Positions 1-7,049 are shown, numbered from the stretch's first letter. The stretch: 8,964 nucleotides of DNA from Paracoccaceae bacterium (GCA_007119835.1 SKOX01000239.1:1-8964), one strand, 5' to 3'. Notes: a model not told the origin generated them from the sequence alone. Made by a program: numbers and translations.

Positions 1-737
1 CCCGCCCGCTTGCCGCCGTCGAGGCCGAGGCGCGCGACGCGCCGCCCGTCCGGCGCTTCACCGCCGCCCTCGACGCGGCGGCGGCACGCGGCTACGGCCT
101 CATCGCCGAAATCAAGAAGGCGAGCCCCTCGAAGGGGCTGATGCGCGCCGACTTCGACCCCGCCGCCCATGCCCGCGCCTATGCGGCCGGCGGGGCGGCC
201 TGCCTCAGCGTGCTGACCGACGGTCCGTCCTTCCAAGGCGCGCCCGAGTATCTGGTCGCGGCACGGGCGGCCTGCGGCCTGCCGGTGCTGCGCAAGGACT
301 TCCTCTACGATCCCTGGCAGGTCGCCGAGGCCCGCGCGATGGGTGCCGACTGCATCCTCATCATCATGGCCTCTGTCTCCGACGCCCAGGCGGCTGAGCT
401 GGAGGACGCCGCGCGCGGCTGGGGCATTGACGCGCTGGTCGAGGTCCACGACGAGGCCGAGCTCGACCGCGCGCTCGGGCTCCGCTCGCGGCTGATCGGC
501 ATCAACAACCGGGACCTCAGGACCTTCGAGACGACGCTCGAGACCACGCGCCGCCTCGCGCCGCGCGTGCCGCCCGGCCGGATGACGATCTCCGAATCGG
601 GCCTGTTCACGCCCGCAGACCTCGCGGGCCTTGCCCGCGCCGGCGTGCGCTCCTTCCTGATTGGCGAGAGCCTGATGCGCCAGGCCGACGTCGAGGCTGC
701 GACGCGGGCGATCCTCGCCGACCCGGTGCCGGGGTGA
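1..737 (+). CDS. trpC: Indole-3-glycerol phosphate synthase, 5'-truncated by window edge
   Basis: This enzyme closes the indole ring of 1-(o-carboxyphenylamino)-1-deoxyribulose 5-phosphate to give indole-3-glycerol phosphate, a cytosolic step of tryptophan synthesis. The reading frame is open from base 3, giving 244 visible residues; the family is about 260-270, so roughly 20-30 N-terminal residues are missing. The (beta/alpha)8-barrel hallmarks appear in order: [12 protein letters not shown] (visible residues 34-45, with the catalytic Glu36 and Lys38), [17 protein letters not shown] (Lys98), [24 protein letters not shown] and the phosphate-binding FLIGESL near the end. The TGA stop overlaps the GTG start of moaC by four bases (GTGA), so the two are probably translationally coupled. 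In many alphaproteobacteria trpC follows trpG and trpD; that side lies outside the window. Identity is very secure. I see no frameshift. Confidence 0.97.
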   Translation, partial: RPLAAVEAEARDAPPVRRFTAALDAAAARGYGLIAEIKKASPSKGLMRADFDPAAHARAYAAGGAACLSVLTDGPSFQGAPEYLVAARAACGLPVLRKDFLYDPWQVAEARAMGADCILIIMASVSDAQAAELEDAARGWGIDALVEVHDEAELDRALGLRSRLIGINNRDLRTFETTLETTRRLAPRVPPGRMTISESGLFTPADLAGLARAGVRSFLIGESLMRQADVEAATRAILADPVPG

Positions 738-1213
738 CGGGCCGCCTCACCCACTTCGACGAGACCGGTGCCGCGCGCATGGTCGACGTCTCGGAGAAGG
801 CGGTGACGCACCGCACGGCGATCGCGCGCGGCGCGGTGCGCATGAACCCCGAGACGCTGGCGCTCGTCGCCGAGGGGCGGGCCAAGAAGGGCGACGTGCT
901 CGCCGTGGCGCGGCTTGCCGGGATCATGGGCGCGAAGCGCACGGCCGACCTGGTGCCGCTCTGCCACCCGCTCGCGCTCACCAAGGTGACGGTCGATCTG
1001 CGGGTGGACCAGGAGAGCCCGCGCGTGCTGATCGAGGCGGAGGTCCGGACCTCGGGCCAGACCGGCGTCGAGATGGAGGCGCTGACGGCGGTCTCGGTCG
1101 CGGCGCTGACGGTCTACGACATGCTGAAGGCGGCGGACAAGGCGATGGTGATCGAGGACATCCGCCTCGCCTTCAAGGACGGGGGCAAGTCCGGCCGCTA
1201 CGAGGCAGCGTAG
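734..1213 (+). CDS. moaC: Cyclic pyranopterin monophosphate synthase MoaC
   Basis: MoaC converts the cyclic GTP intermediate made by MoaA into cyclic pyranopterin monophosphate, the first stable intermediate of molybdenum cofactor synthesis. The protein has 159 residues, the usual length. Family signatures are [18 protein letters not shown] at the N-terminus, a Lys-Lys pair at 51-52, PLCHPL with His78, and [19 protein letters not shown] with Glu113, Glu115 and Asp129. Lys132 follows in [10 protein letters not shown]. These correspond to the conserved active-site residues of the family. The start is GTG at 734, inside the trpC stop (GTGA); it places the conserved LTHFD motif at residue 5, as in homologues. 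No clear Shine-Dalgarno precedes it, which fits coupling to trpC. The stop TAG is directly followed by the moeA ATG. Confidence 0.96.
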   Translation: MTGRLTHFDETGAARMVDVSEKAVTHRTAIARGAVRMNPETLALVAEGRAKKGDVLAVARLAGIMGAKRTADLVPLCHPLALTKVTVDLRVDQESPRVLIEAEVRTSGQTGVEMEALTAVSVAALTVYDMLKAADKAMVIEDIRLAFKDGGKSGRYEAA

Positions 1214-2404
1214 ATGGCGATGCTCTCGGTCGAGGAGGCGCACGCGCGCCTGATGGCGCTCTTCGCGCCCATTGGTGCCGAGCGGGTCGGCCTTGCCGAC
1301 GCAGCGGGGCGGGTGCTGGCGGAGGACTCCGTCGCCGCGCGGGCGCAGCCGCCGTTTCCGGCCTCGGCCATGGACGGCTATGCGGTGCGCGCCGCCGACC
1401 TCGCCGCCTGCGGGCCGCTCCGGGTGGTCGGCACCGCCCAGGCCGGGGCGCGCTTTCAGGGTCGGGTGGGGCCGGGCGAAGCGGTGCGGATCTTCACCGG
1501 CGCGCCGGTGCCCGAGGGTGCGGACGCGATCGTGATCCAGGAGGATGCCGAGCGCGAGGGCGACGCGATCGTGCCGCGCCCGGAGCGCGACGAGGCGGCG
1601 TACATCCGGCCCGCAGGCACGGACTTCGCCGAAGGCGCGCGGCTCGAAGCGCCCCGGCGGCTCGGGCCGTCCGAGGTGGCGCTGCTCGCGGCGATGAACG
1701 TCGCGGAGGTGGCGGTAACCCGCCGCCCTGTCGTGGCGCTGGTGCCGACGGGCGACGAGCTCGTCTGGCCGGGCGAGGCGCCGGGGCCGGACCAGATCGT
1801 GTCGTCGAACAATTTCGGGCTGAAGGCGCTCCTCGAGGCCGAGGGCGCCGAGGCGCGGCTGCTGCCGATCGCGCGGGACACCGTCGAGAGCCTCGAGGCG
1901 GTCTTCGGCCTCGCGGAAGGCGCCGACCTGATCGTGACCCTCGGCGGCGCCTCGGTAGGCGACCACGACCTCGTGCAGAAGACGGCGCTCGGTCGCGGGC
2001 TCGCGCTCGACTTCTACAAGGTCGCGATGCGGCCGGGCAAGCCGCTGATGGCCGGGCGGCTCGGGGCGACGCCGCTCGTCGGGCTCCCGGGCAATCCGGT
2101 CTCGGCGATGGTATGCGGCCATGTGTTCCTGCGCCCGGCGATCCGCGCGATGCTCGGCCTCGGCGGCGATCCGATCATGCCGCTTTCCGGCACGCTCGCC
2201 GAGCCAGTGGAGGCGAACGGCCCGCGGACGCACTACATGCGGGGGCGGGCCGAGCGCGGGCCGGACGGCTGGCGCGTCACCGCCTTCGGTCGCCAGGACA
2301 GTGCGCTCCTGTCGGTGCTGGTCGCCGCCAACGCGCTGATCCTGCGCCCGCCGGGCGATCCCGCCCGCGCGGCCGGGGAGGCGGTCCGCTTCCTGCCGAT
2401 CTGA
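1214..2404 (+). CDS. moeA: Molybdopterin molybdenumtransferase MoeA
   Basis: MoeA inserts molybdate into adenylylated molybdopterin to form active molybdenum cofactor. At 396 residues it is near the family norm of about 400. Visible landmarks are PPFPASAMDGYAVR (46-59, with Asp54), IFTGAPVPEGADAIV (93-107), the MogA-like domain motif PTGDEL (178-183, with Glu182), SSNN (197-200), TLGGASVGDHD (242-252), MRPGKP (272-277) and GLPGNPVSA (290-298). The C-terminal beta domain then runs to residue 396. The ATG follows the moaC TAG with no gap, and no separate promoter is visible. Tryptophan and molybdenum cofactor genes are not biochemically linked, so the cluster probably reflects conserved gene order. 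No key residue appears to be missing. Partners moaA, moaD, moaE and mog are not in the window. Confidence 0.96.
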   Translation: MAMLSVEEAHARLMALFAPIGAERVGLADAAGRVLAEDSVAARAQPPFPASAMDGYAVRAADLAACGPLRVVGTAQAGARFQGRVGPGEAVRIFTGAPVPEGADAIVIQEDAEREGDAIVPRPERDEAAYIRPAGTDFAEGARLEAPRRLGPSEVALLAAMNVAEVAVTRRPVVALVPTGDELVWPGEAPGPDQIVSSNNFGLKALLEAEGAEARLLPIARDTVESLEAVFGLAEGADLIVTLGGASVGDHDLVQKTALGRGLALDFYKVAMRPGKPLMAGRLGATPLVGLPGNPVSAMVCGHVFLRPAIRAMLGLGGDPIMPLSGTLAEPVEANGPRTHYMRGRAERGPDGWRVTAFGRQDSALLSVLVAANALILRPPGDPARAAGEAVRFLPI

Positions 2405-2431
2405 CGCCGGCGCAGCGACGGGCGGCGGTCC

Positions 2432-2446
2432 GCTCGGCGCGCGAGC
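2432..2446 (+). repeat. Small stem-loop between moeA and the lexA promoter
   Basis: GCTCG and CGAGC form a perfect five-base-pair stem around a GCGCG loop, 28 bases after the moeA stop. No T-tract follows, so it is a poor intrinsic terminator. It may still mark the 3' end of the trp-moa message. In DNA this GC-rich such hairpins are common by chance. Confidence 0.25.
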
Positions 2447-2462
2447 ATCAACCTCAAAGTCC

Positions 2463-2491
2463 TTGACACAAAACACGAACGTTAATAGAAC
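2463..2491 (+). promoter_or_regulatory. lexA promoter with overlapping SOS box
   Basis: A perfect -35 hexamer TTGACA (2463-2468) is followed after 17 bases by TAGAAC (2486-2491), a 4/6 match to the -10 consensus. The LexA box GAAC-N7-GAAC lies at 2477-2491, so its right half overlaps the -10. This direct repeat is the known SOS box of alphaproteobacterial LexA. Bound LexA would exclude RNA polymerase, giving the usual self-repression. An AAGGAA at 2504-2509 is the best Shine-Dalgarno candidate, about 14 bases before the lexA ATG and so somewhat far. A further tandem GAACGAAC (2507-2514) is present but lacks the 7-base spacing. Confidence 0.88.
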
Positions 2492-2523
2492 GTGTATGCG
2501 GGCAAGGAACGAACGGACGCGGC

Positions 2524-3210
2524 ATGCTGACCAGGAAACAATACGACCTGCTGCACTTCATCCACGCGCGGATGCAGCGCGACGGGATTCCTCCTTCCTT
2601 CGACGAGATGAAGGACGCGCTCGACCTGCGCTCCAAGTCGGGCATCCACCGTCTCATCACCGCGCTCGAGGAGCGCGGCTTCATCCGGCGCCTCGCCCAT
2701 CGCGCCCGGGCGATCGAGATCGTGCGCCTCCCCGACGGGATCGAGGGCGGGGGCGGCTTCCAGCCCGCCGTCATCGATGGCGACAGGACCGAGCGGCCGG
2801 CGGCCGCCCTCCCGGTCGAGGCCGGCGCGGCGGAACTGCCGCTCATGGGCCGCATTGCCGCCGGCGTGCCGATCGAGGCGATCCAGCACGCCTCGCACTC
2901 GGTGGCGGTGCCCGCCGCGATGCTGTCGCGCGCCGGCCGGCACTACGCGCTCGAGGTCAAGGGCGATTCGATGATCAACGCCGGCATCAACCACGGCGAC
3001 GTCGTGGTGATCCGCGAGCAGCCCTCTGCCGATAACGGCGACATCGTGGTTGCCCTCGTCGAGGACCAGGAGGCGACGCTCAAGACCTTCCGCCGGCGTG
3101 GCTCCACCATCGCGCTCGAGGCGGCCAATCCTGCCTATGAGACGCGCCTCTACCAGGACCACCAGGTCAAGGTGCAGGGAAAGCTCGTCGGCCTGATCCG
3201 GAGCTACTGA
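2524..3210 (+). CDS. lexA: SOS repressor LexA
   Basis: LexA represses DNA-damage genes and inactivates itself by autocleavage when RecA filaments form. The 228-residue protein begins with a winged helix-turn-helix domain (about 1-70; [14 protein letters not shown], then [20 protein letters not shown] as the recognition region). A long Gly/Pro/Ala linker (about 71-104) follows, then a peptidase S24 domain. The scissile Ala113-Gly114 lies in GRIAAGVP. The catalytic dyad is Ser149 (GDSM) and Lys187 (TLKTF). All parts needed for cleavage are present. The length exceeds the 202 residues of E. coli LexA because of the longer linker usual in this class. The ATG gives the standard MLTRKQ start. The gene has its own SOS-box promoter. 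It is followed by a convergent gap. Confidence 0.97.
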   Translation: MLTRKQYDLLHFIHARMQRDGIPPSFDEMKDALDLRSKSGIHRLITALEERGFIRRLAHRARAIEIVRLPDGIEGGGGFQPAVIDGDRTERPAAALPVEAGAAELPLMGRIAAGVPIEAIQHASHSVAVPAAMLSRAGRHYALEVKGDSMINAGINHGDVVVIREQPSADNGDIVVALVEDQEATLKTFRRRGSTIALEAANPAYETRLYQDHQVKVQGKLVGLIRSY

Positions 3211-3215
3211 CCGCG

Positions 3216-3252
3216 CCGCCAACAGCCGGCGGAAGGCCGCTACTCGGGCCTT
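3216..3252 (+). terminator. Two tandem hairpins after lexA, possible weak terminator
   Basis: Directly after the lexA stop, CCGCC (3216-3220) pairs with GGCGG (3228-3232), and AAGGCC (3233-3238) pairs with GGCCTT (3247-3252) around an 8-base loop. The stems are tandem but no T-run follows, so intrinsic termination is uncertain. They may instead protect the 3' end of the transcript. Confidence 0.3.
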
Positions 3253-3357
3253 GGCGGGGCTCCCGGCTCTGTCGGCGGCAATCAGTGCCATGCCGAAGAC
3301 GTCGTGTCCTAGCCTGTCCCGGCCCTCTCCGGATCGGCGAGCGAGTGAGCTGCCCTA

Positions 3358-3390
3358 GCCAACGCTCGGCGCCGCTGGCACTTTTCTTCC
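3358..3390 (+). terminator. Imperfect stem followed by T-rich tract, candidate terminator
   Basis: GCCA (3358-3361) and TGGC (3376-3379) pair, and the pairing continues after one mismatch with CG/CG. The stem encloses the palindrome CGGCGCCG (3367-3374). CACTTTTCTTCC follows immediately, the only T-rich run in the gap. It lies about 150 bases past lexA, so it could end readthrough transcripts. The stem is short and imperfect, so this is a weak call. Confidence 0.28.
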
Positions 3391-3411
3391 CTAGGAACAG
3401 TGGCTTGACGC

Positions 3412-3429
3412 GTGTCCAAGTTCGGACAC
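3412..3429. repeat. Perfect inverted repeat GTGTCC-N6-GGACAC
   Basis: Six-base arms GTGTCC (3412-3417) and GGACAC (3424-3429) flank AAGTTC. The element lies between converging genes, 70 bases beyond the PEBP stop codon. It could be a bidirectional transcript stem-loop or a protein-binding dyad. A TTGACG hexamer lies just before it (3405-3410), but no convincing -10 follows. Function is unknown. Confidence 0.45.
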
Positions 3430-3499
3430 CGACGGCGGGGCATCCACTCTTAGAGCCTGCCCGCGCCGGTGCCCGCAGTTCAGTTCCCCATCGCCTGCT

Positions 3500-3961
3500 T
3501 CATCGGCCGTAGTAGCCGATAAGCTTGGCATCGGCGATCTCCAGCGGCCGAGCGAGTTCCCTGATCTCGGCGCAGCTTGCGCCCTCAGGCGCCTCGATGC
3601 GGTCGCTGAGCGCGCTCAGGCGGAAGTGGTAGCGGTGGGCGAGGTCACCCTCGGGCGGGCACGGCCCGCCGTAGCCCGGGTTGCCGAAGTCGTTCACCGC
3701 CTGCTGGAAGCCGCGCGGACGGCTGCCCGCGCCGAAGCCGGGCTCGAGACCCTTCCACTCCGGCTGGATGTTGTAGGCCGCCCAGTGGTGAAAGGTGCCG
3801 CCCGGCGCGTCCGGGTTCTCGCAGGTGAGCAGGAAGCTCCTGGTGCCCTCCGGCGCGCCTGACCAGGCGAAGGCCGGCGAGCGGTTCAGGCCGTCGCAGG
3901 TGTGCTCGACCGGGATCGTGCCGGCGTGGTCGAAATCGGTGCTCGTGAGCGTCAGGGTCAT
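3500..3961 (-). CDS. YbhB/YbcL-type phosphatidylethanolamine-binding protein (PEBP family)
   Basis: This is a 153-residue member of the PEBP/Raf-kinase-inhibitor-like family, related to E. coli YbhB and YbcL. The bacterial proteins have an anion-binding pocket, but their ligands and roles are poorly known. Signature stretches are CENPDAPGGTFHHW (47-60), AAYNI (61-65), and GGPCPPEGDLAHRYHF (98-113), followed by RLSALS. These match the two conserved PEBP blocks. I see no signal peptide, so it is probably cytosolic. The ATG at 3961 is chosen because GGAGG lies 10 bases upstream (3972-3976) and the protein then starts MTLTLTSTDF like homologues. The frame is open upstream to a start at 4039, but that extension does not look like the family. 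It is downstream of selO on the same strand with a 178-base gap, and an FNR/FixK-like box lies about 85 bases before its start. Confidence 0.9.
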   Translation of the reverse strand: MTLTLTSTDFDHAGTIPVEHTCDGLNRSPAFAWSGAPEGTRSFLLTCENPDAPGGTFHHWAAYNIQPEWKGLEPGFGAGSRPRGFQQAVNDFGNPGYGGPCPPEGDLAHRYHFRLSALSDRIEAPEGASCAEIRELARPLEIADAKLIGYYGR

Positions 3962-4045
3962 GAAGTCGTTGCCTCCGGGGTAAGGGCGGCTCTGCGGAGC
4001 GCGCCGATCCTGCGCGCACCACACCACCGCGCCGGACACGCCTCA

Positions 4046-4059
4046 TTGACGCAGGTCAA
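4046..4059 (-). promoter_or_regulatory. FNR/FixK-like box upstream of the PEBP gene
   Basis: The sequence TTGACGCAGGTCAA has perfect TTGA and TCAA arms separated by six bases, the form recognised by the Crp/FNR-type regulators FNR, FnrL and FixK. Its centre is about 91 bases upstream of the PEBP start codon and 88 bases downstream of the selO stop, so if functional it most likely serves the PEBP gene. No clear -10 could be assigned, so binding and activation are inferred from pattern alone. Confidence 0.5.
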
Positions 4060-4092
4060 CCGAACCGGTGGTTTGGCCTCCTGGTGGGTCGA

Positions 4093-4132
4093 GGCGCGCA
4101 ACGCCGGCGCGCCCGCGCCTGACCTGGTCAGG
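4093..4132 (-). repeat. Two adjacent dyads just after selO
   Basis: GGCGCGC (4093-4099) and GCGCGCC (4107-4113) form a seven-base stem with a seven-base loop. Next to it, CCTGACC-T-GGTCAGG (4118-4132) is a 15-base near-perfect palindrome, eight bases beyond the selO stop at 4140. On the selO transcript these would be the first structures after the stop. There is no T-run for a classical terminator. The palindrome could also be an operator. Confidence 0.4.
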
Positions 4133-4139
4133 CTCGCCC

Positions 4140-5594
4140 TCACGTCCCGCAGAAGGTCTGCAGCACCCGCTCGTGCTCGGCGGGCGGTTCGGCAAGGTAG
4201 GCCTTCGACGGCTGCGCCTCGTAGGGACGCGTCATCACCGCGAGCAGTTCCTCGAAGGGTCCGAAGTCGTCGCCCTGCGCAGCCTGGATCGCTTCCTCGA
4301 CCCGGTGGTTGCGCGGGATGAACGCCGGATTCGCCGCCTGCATCCGCGCGGCCGCTCCGGTCTCCTGCGCCAGGCGCTGCCGCCAGCGGACGGCCCAGGC
4401 GTCGAAGGCGGTCGGGTCGATGAACAGCGAGCGCACCGGCTCGTCGCTCTGCCCCTCGGCCGTATCGGCGAGCCGCCGGAAGGTCAGCGTCCAGTCGGCC
4501 GCATTCTCGGCCATGACCCCCAGCAGGTCTCGTGCGAGGTCGACGTCGCCCGTGCGTACCTCCGCAAGGCCGAGCTTCCGGGCGAGCCGGCCGTTAAGTT
4601 GCGCCTCGAATTGCGGGCCGAAGGCCGCGAGCGCCTCCTGGGCGACCTCGACCGCCGCATCCCTGTCGTCGGCCAGCAGCGGCAGCAGGCATTCGGCGAA
4701 CCGCGCGAGGTTCCACTGCGCGATGCCCGGCTGGTTCGAGAATGCATAGCGTCCCATCTGGTCGATCGAGCTGAAGACCGTCTGGGGATGGTAGCTGTCC
4801 ATGAAGGCGCACGGGCCGTAGTCGATCGTCTCGCCGGCGATGCTCGTGTTGTCGGTGTTCATCACCCCATGGATGAAGCCGACCCCCATCCAGGCGGCGA
4901 CGAGCTCCGCCTGCCTGGCGATCACCGCGGCGAAGAGCGCGTGGTGAGGCTGCTCGGCTTCCCGGGCCTCCGGATAGTGGCGCGCCATGACGTAATCGGT
5001 CAGGATCCGGATCGCCTCCATGTCCTGCCGCGCCGCGAAATACTGGAAGGTGCCGACCCGGATGTGGCTCGAGGCGACCCGCGTCACCACCGCTCCCGGC
5101 AGCGCGGTCTCGCGGTAGACGGGCTCTCCCGTCGTGGCCGCCGCAAGGGCGCGGGTCGTGGGAATGCCCATCGCCGCCATTGCCTCGCTGACGATGTACT
5201 CGCGCAGCACCGGTCCGATCGCCGCCCGCCCGTCGCCCATCCGCGAGAACGGCGTCCGCCCGGACCCCTTGAGCTGGATGTCCCGCCTAACCCCGCCTTG
5301 GTCGATCACCTCGCCGAGCAGCACCGCCCGACCGTCGCCGAGCTGGGGCACGAAGCCGCCGAACTGGTGCCCGGCATAGGCCTGGGCGATCGGCTCCGCC
5401 CCCTCGGGAACGGCGCTTCCGGCGAAGATCGCCGCGCCTTCCGGCGTCTCGAGCGCATCCGCATCGAGGCCGAGCTCGCGGGCGAGCGGCCGGTTCAGCT
5501 TCACGAGCCGCGGCCGTGCCACCGCCGACGGGTTCACCCGCGCGAAGAAGCGCTCCGGCAGACGGGCATAGGTGTTGTCGAACGCGATGCGCAT
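4140..5594 (-). CDS. selO: Protein adenylyltransferase SelO (YdiU/UPF0061 family)
   Basis: SelO is a pseudokinase-fold enzyme that transfers AMP from ATP to hydroxyl side chains of target proteins and is linked to redox stress. The protein has 484 residues, the normal bacterial length. Residues matching the characterised Pseudomonas syringae enzyme, with a constant offset of four, are Lys109 ([11 protein letters not shown]), Glu132, Arg172, Arg179, Asp248 and Asn249 (HGVMNTDN), and Asp258 (IDYGPC). All are present, so it should be active. The C-terminus is TFCGT, with Cys where eukaryotic forms carry selenocysteine; the TGA after it is an ordinary stop. The ATG at 5594 has GAGGGAG about seven bases upstream. 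A weak promoter may lie in the gap before it (TGGACA, 17 bases, ATCTTA on the minus strand). Adjacent genes suggest no specific target. Confidence 0.96.
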   Translation of the reverse strand: MRIAFDNTYARLPERFFARVNPSAVARPRLVKLNRPLARELGLDADALETPEGAAIFAGSAVPEGAEPIAQAYAGHQFGGFVPQLGDGRAVLLGEVIDQGGVRRDIQLKGSGRTPFSRMGDGRAAIGPVLREYIVSEAMAAMGIPTTRALAAATTGEPVYRETALPGAVVTRVASSHIRVGTFQYFAARQDMEAIRILTDYVMARHYPEAREAEQPHHALFAAVIARQAELVAAWMGVGFIHGVMNTDNTSIAGETIDYGPCAFMDSYHPQTVFSSIDQMGRYAFSNQPGIAQWNLARFAECLLPLLADDRDAAVEVAQEALAAFGPQFEAQLNGRLARKLGLAEVRTGDVDLARDLLGVMAENAADWTLTFRRLADTAEGQSDEPVRSLFIDPTAFDAWAVRWRQRLAQETGAAARMQAANPAFIPRNHRVEEAIQAAQGDDFGPFEELLAVMTRPYEAQPSKAYLAEPPAEHERVLQTFCGT

Positions 5595-5848
5595 GGGCGA
5601 GCTCCCTCATGCGCTAAGATGGGGACCTGGAGGAGCCTGTCCACCCCTCGGCGAGCGCCGCGCGGCGTGGATCGTCGGCTGTCTTCCGGCTTGCCGGCGC
5701 ACGCGGATCCTGCATAGCGGCTGCGGCGAGGCGGGCGTTGCCCACGCGAACGCCGGGCCGGTGCGTGCCGGTCCCGGTCGCGCGTCACTGTCCTGTCGGG
5801 TTCGCGGCCGGCGTGGGCCGCCGGTCCGCCTGCGGCGCGCGGGGTTGC
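5595..5848. other. Gap between ctrA end and selO start with GC stem-loops
   Basis: These 254 bases hold no credible gene. Two clear inverted repeats are present: GGCGTT (5734-5739) with AACGCC (5749-5754), loop of nine; and CCGGCG (5808-5813) with CGCCGG (5819-5824), loop of five. The second lies about 25 bases past the ctrA stop and may be a 3'-end structure, although no T-run follows on the minus strand. The selO promoter is presumably in the right-hand side of selO within this gap, but no strong hexamers are visible. Confidence 0.5.
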
Positions 5849-6565
<717 letters not shown>

Positions 6566-6586
6566 TGGCTGCTCTCCACTCCGTGC

Positions 6587-6600
6587 GGGGGCGAGCCCCC
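6587..6600 (-). repeat. GC hairpin in the presumed ctrA leader
   Basis: GGGGG (6587-6591) and CCCCC (6596-6600) pair around a four-base loop. On the ctrA message the hairpin ends 21 bases before the GTG start, just ahead of the Shine-Dalgarno GGAGTGGAGAG. It could influence ribosome access or message stability. The structure is plain in the sequence; the role is inferred. Confidence 0.45.
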
Positions 6601-6613
6601 AGACCGTCATCCG

Positions 6614-6634
6614 GTTAACCAGAAAAGCGTTAAC
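6614..6634 (-). promoter_or_regulatory. Paired GTTAAC elements before ctrA, possible CtrA half-sites
   Basis: GTTAAC occurs at 6614-6619 and 6629-6634. TTAA-containing half-sites such as TTAACCAT are bound by CtrA, and the full consensus is TTAA-N7-TTAA. Here the two TTAA cores are separated by 11 bases, not 7, so this is not a canonical box. The position, 49-69 bases before the start codon, fits an autoregulatory site. The gap is AT-rich compared with the window, consistent with a promoter. Confidence 0.4.
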
Positions 6635-6669
6635 GACAGATTACGATAGTTGGAGCTTATCAAATCGCC

Positions 6670-6948
6670 CTAAGGTTGTCGATATTTCTGGATGGCCGTG
6701 ACCCGGAGGGCGGCGGCGCCGTACAAGCGGACAGCCTGGCGCCACAGGTCGAGCTCCTCGGCGGACAGGGAGTAGAGCTCGCAGGCCTCCTCCGGCTCCA
6801 TGAGGCCGTAATCGACCGCCGCGACGACGATCGCCTTGCGCCGGGCGACCCACCGCTTGGTGGATGGCGGCGGCAGGTCGGAGCGCGTCAGCTTCGAGCC
6901 GTCGGGCAGTGTGACGGCGACCGGACCTTTTACGCGACGGATGTACAT
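6670..6948 (-). CDS. sciP: SciP-like CtrA inhibitory protein (DUF1153)
   Basis: In Caulobacter the small protein SciP binds CtrA and blocks its transcriptional activation after DNA replication starts. This 92-residue protein matches the family in length and sequence. It has PDGSKLTRSDLPPP (15-28), KRWVARRKAIVVAAV (31-45), the helix-turn-helix-like GLMEPEEACELYSLSAEE (48-65) and LRVTAIQKYR (81-90). The ATG at 6948 is the first start after an in-frame stop (TAA at 6964-6966). Its ribosome-binding site is weak: a good AGGAGG exists but is 33 bases upstream (6982-6987). ctrA follows on the same strand after 104 bases, so the inhibitor and its target are probably co-expressed or co-regulated. Identity is by motif recognition. 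Confidence 0.9.
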   Translation of the reverse strand: MYIRRVKGPVAVTLPDGSKLTRSDLPPPSTKRWVARRKAIVVAAVDYGLMEPEEACELYSLSAEELDLWRQAVRLYGAAALRVTAIQKYRQP

Positions 6949-6977
6949 ACCACTTACCCAAGATTACCGTTCCCCGG

Positions 6978-7005
6978 TTGACCTCCTACGCGCCCAACAT
7001 TTAAG
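6978..7005 (+). promoter_or_regulatory. Candidate sigma70 promoter for mnmA
   Basis: TTGACC (6978-6983, 5/6 to the -35 consensus), a 16-base spacer and TTTAAG (7000-7005, 4/6 to the -10) lie in the AT-richer divergent gap between sciP and mnmA. Transcription would begin near 7012, leaving a leader of about 38 bases. This is the best plus-strand match by eye; a separate minus-strand promoter for sciP could not be assigned. Confidence 0.4.
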
Positions 7006-7049
7006 TGCAGGTGAAGCAAGGCACTGCAGATGCTTAGGTTTTTAGATTA

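Larger units (their letters stand above)
3211..3499. other. Convergent gene-free gap between lexA and the PEBP gene
   Basis: These 289 bases separate the 3' ends of two converging genes. No reading frame here has a family-like sequence, and I find no tRNA or other RNA gene signature. The gap holds several dyads: the hairpins just after lexA; CGAGCG (3338-3343) matching CGCTCG (3363-3368); an imperfect stem from GCCA (3358-3361) to TGGC (3376-3379) followed by a T-rich stretch; and the perfect dyad at 3412-3429. Its base composition looks slightly less GC-rich than the flanking genes. Confidence 0.6.

Noticed and set aside
305..2476. A very long minus-strand open frame (over 700 codons) across trpC, moaC and moeA
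   Set aside because: Its product is dominated by Arg, His, Asp and Ala with no domain. It is the antisense shadow of strongly GC-biased coding, and the plus-strand genes are unmistakable.
2507..2514. Second SOS box formed by the tandem GAACGAAC
   Set aside because: The two GAAC units are adjacent, and neither is seven bases from another GAAC; it is more likely part of the ribosome-binding region.
3285..3512. A 75-codon plus-strand open frame in the lexA-PEBP gap
   Set aside because: Arg/Pro-rich, no ribosome-binding site, no recognisable family, and it runs into the PEBP gene.
3962..4039. Extended PEBP protein starting at 4039
   Set aside because: The extra 26 residues do not resemble the family, and GGAGG is well placed for the ATG at 3961.
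4140..4151. Selenocysteine at the SelO C-terminus
   Set aside because: The terminal codons read Cys-Gly-Thr then TGA; the conserved position is already Cys, so the TGA is a normal stop.
4068..5717. A plus-strand open frame of about 550 codons opposite selO
   Set aside because: Low-complexity Arg/Pro/Gly-rich product with no family features; selO on the other strand has every catalytic residue.
6566..6610. N-terminally extended CtrA starting at the ATG at 6610
   Set aside because: The extra 15 residues are not family-like, no ribosome-binding site precedes that ATG, and the GTG at 6565 gives the standard numbering with Asp51.
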